Assembly: GCA_947472735.1 (NCBI GenBank)
Contig: CANJBY010000005.1
Coordinates: forward strand, 17,175-81,174
Length of the DNA: 64,000 nt
Source: Sphingomonadaceae bacterium
GTDB lineage: Bacteria > Pseudomonadota > Alphaproteobacteria > Sphingomonadales > Sphingomonadaceae
Reading direction: 5' to 3'
Shown: positions 62,905 to 64,000 of the stretch, one piece after another
Numbering within the stretch: the first letter of the stretch is position 1
How the letters are laid out: every line of letters begins with the position of its first letter
Translations under genes and position numbers: made by a program
Notes under the pieces: generated by a model
Database searches by the model: none
What the model was told of the DNA's origin: nothing
What the model saw: the letters and a program-made list of their open reading frames with translations, nothing else

Positions 62905-64000
62905 TCAGAACAGGCCTTCGATCTGGCCGTTCTCGTCAAGATAGATGGCTTCGGCGCTGGGCACCTTGGGCAGGCCCGGCATGGTCATGATGTCGCCCGC
63001 AATCGCCACCACGAAGCCGGCACCGGCCGAGAGGCGCACTTCGCGGATGGTCACGTCGTGGTCCACCGGAGCGCCCAGCTTGTTCTGATCGGTCGTGAAG
63101 CTGTACTGCGTCTTGGCCATGCAGACCGGGAAGTGGCCGTAGCCCATGTCTTCCCAAGTCTTGAGCTGGTTTCTCACCGCGCTCGACAGCGTCACTGTTC
63201 CGGCCCGGTAGATTTCGCGGCAGACGGTCTCGATCTTCTCGGCAAGCGGCATGGCGTCTTCATAGAGCGGCTTGAAGTCCGGGGCACCGATATCGGCCTT
63301 GGCCGAAACGATCCGGGCCAGTTCTTCCGCGCCCGCGCCGCCATCGGCCCAGTGCTTGCAGATCACTGCTTCGGCCCCGTAGGACTTGGCCATTTCCTCG
63401 ATCACAGCCAGTTCGGCATCGGTGTCGAGATAGAAGTGGTTGATCGCGATGGTCGGCGTGATGCCAAACTTCTTCACGTTCTCGATGTGGCGCTGCAGGT
63501 TCACGGCGCCCTTGCGGACGGCGTCGACGTTCTCGCCCTTGGTCAGGTCGGCCTTGGAAACCCCGCCGTTCATCTTGAGCGCGCGGACGGTGGCGACCAG
63601 AACCACGGCGTCAGGCTTGAGGCCCGCCATGCGGCACTTGATGTCCATGAACTTCTCGGCGCCAAGGTCGGCACCGAAGCCCGCCTCGGTCACCACATAG
63701 TCGGCCATGCCCAGCGCGGTCTTGGTGGCAATCACCGAGTTGCAGCCGTGGGCAATGTTCGCGAAGGGACCGCCGTGGAGGAGGGCCGGCCGGTTCTCGA
63801 GGGTCTGCACCAGGTTCGGCTGGATCGCATCCTTGAGCAACACGGTCATCGCGCTGTCGGCCTTGATGTCGCGGCAGTAGATCGGGGTCTTGTCGCGGCG
63901 GTAGCCGATGATGATGTCGCCCAGGCGCTTCTGCAGGTCCTTGAGGTCGGAAGCGAGGCACAGGATCGCCATGATTTCCGAAGCGACGGTGATGTCGAAG
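62905..64000 (-). CDS. fhs: formate-tetrahydrofolate ligase, 3' part
   Basis: ATP-dependent 10-formyl-THF synthetase, C-terminal 365 residues; the gene continues beyond the window (frame open to 64000 with [10 protein letters not shown]). [49 protein letters not shown] and [15 protein letters not shown] are diagnostic. The ATG used by the track at 63972 is an internal methionine. Confidence 0.96.
   Translation of the reverse strand, partial: FDITVASEIMAILCLASDLKDLQKRLGDIIIGYRRDKTPIYCRDIKADSAMTVLLKDAIQPNLVQTLENRPALLHGGPFANIAHGCNSVIATKTALGMADYVVTEAGFGADLGAEKFMDIKCRMAGLKPDAVVLVATVRALKMNGGVSKADLTKGENVDAVRKGAVNLQRHIENVKKFGITPTIAINHFYLDTDAELAVIEEMAKSYGAEAVICKHWADGGAGAEELARIVSAKADIGAPDFKPLYEDAMPLAEKIETVCREIYRAGTVTLSSAVRNQLKTWEDMGYGHFPVCMAKTQYSFTTDQNKLGAPVDHDVTIREVRLSAGAGFVVAIAGDIMTMPGLPKVPSAEAIYLDENGQIEGLF

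Noticed and set aside
1-64000. CRISPR arrays, IS elements, prophage or integrase genes
   Set aside because: No spaced direct repeats, transposase motifs or terminal inverted repeats were found on reading through both strands.

Overview
The window is a high-GC (mostly mid-60s percent, judged by eye) chromosomal segment of an aerobic alphaproteobacterium, most likely a sphingomonad (Sphingomonadales; Novosphingobium, Sphingobium and Erythrobacter types fit). Reasons: TonB-dependent receptors of the oligotroph type, a leucine/isovalerate catabolic cluster, many GST, VOC and SnoaL-like proteins, a short-form HisG, an infA-maf-RNase E/G-yacG block, and dense ATGA/GTGA gene overlaps. No phage, IS element, CRISPR array or rRNA was seen. 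Except for one tRNA-Phe and some regulatory sites, the window is protein coding, and no gene-free stretch exceeds about 250 bases.

Layout. 1-1.8 kb: end of a cytochrome c maturation operon (ccmI) and a frameshifted arylamine N-acetyltransferase. 1.8-9 kb (minus): an orphan PycTM/DUF5706-like membrane protein behind gdhA, then MaoC, the two methylcrotonyl-CoA carboxylase subunits and isovaleryl-CoA dehydrogenase, i.e. leucine breakdown, facing a divergent LysR regulator. 9.9-16.1 kb: a maleylacetoacetate isomerase, then a three-subunit molybdenum hydroxylase with a MoaD-like carrier and a MatB-like acyl-CoA synthetase. 16.1-21.9 kb: a PhoB-like regulator with a degenerate receiver, a promoter region full of 11-bp-spaced PhoB-type half-sites, a TonB-dependent receptor and two paralogous secreted proteins. 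This is the best candidate in the window for an undescribed system. 21.9-27 kb: an M16 peptidase lipoprotein and a secreted DUF3857/transglutaminase protein.

27-44 kb: housekeeping and mixed genes (purC, wrbA, SnoaL-GNAT-nitrilase operon, HD protein, tRNA-Phe, yacG, RNase E/G, maf, infA, an unusual Gly/Arg-rich TonB-receptor-like protein, uvrC, an AIM24-like protein, a cupin/FemAB-like pair, the proton pyrophosphatase hppA). 43.4-46.7 kb: hisG-hisD-nusB-thiL, tightly overlapped. 46.8-50.3 kb: DUF2332, a SnoaL protein behind a 21-bp palindrome, an epoxide-hydrolase-like enzyme, BolA and a J-domain protein.

50.3-55.6 kb (minus): a detoxification-type run of GST, VOC/glyoxalase, DUF1428 and SRPBCC genes headed by a TetR regulator whose own promoter carries a near-perfect operator. 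Two VOC genes here are frameshifted, one by an exact 8-bp tandem duplication. 55.6-64 kb: cobS (without cobT beside it), a low-GC lipoprotein island, an MDR oxidoreductase, truA-fmt, recR-def, two SnoaL-like genes and the 3' part of formate-tetrahydrofolate ligase running off the window.

Three frameshifts in otherwise well conserved genes could be real decay or base-calling errors; the sequence alone cannot decide.
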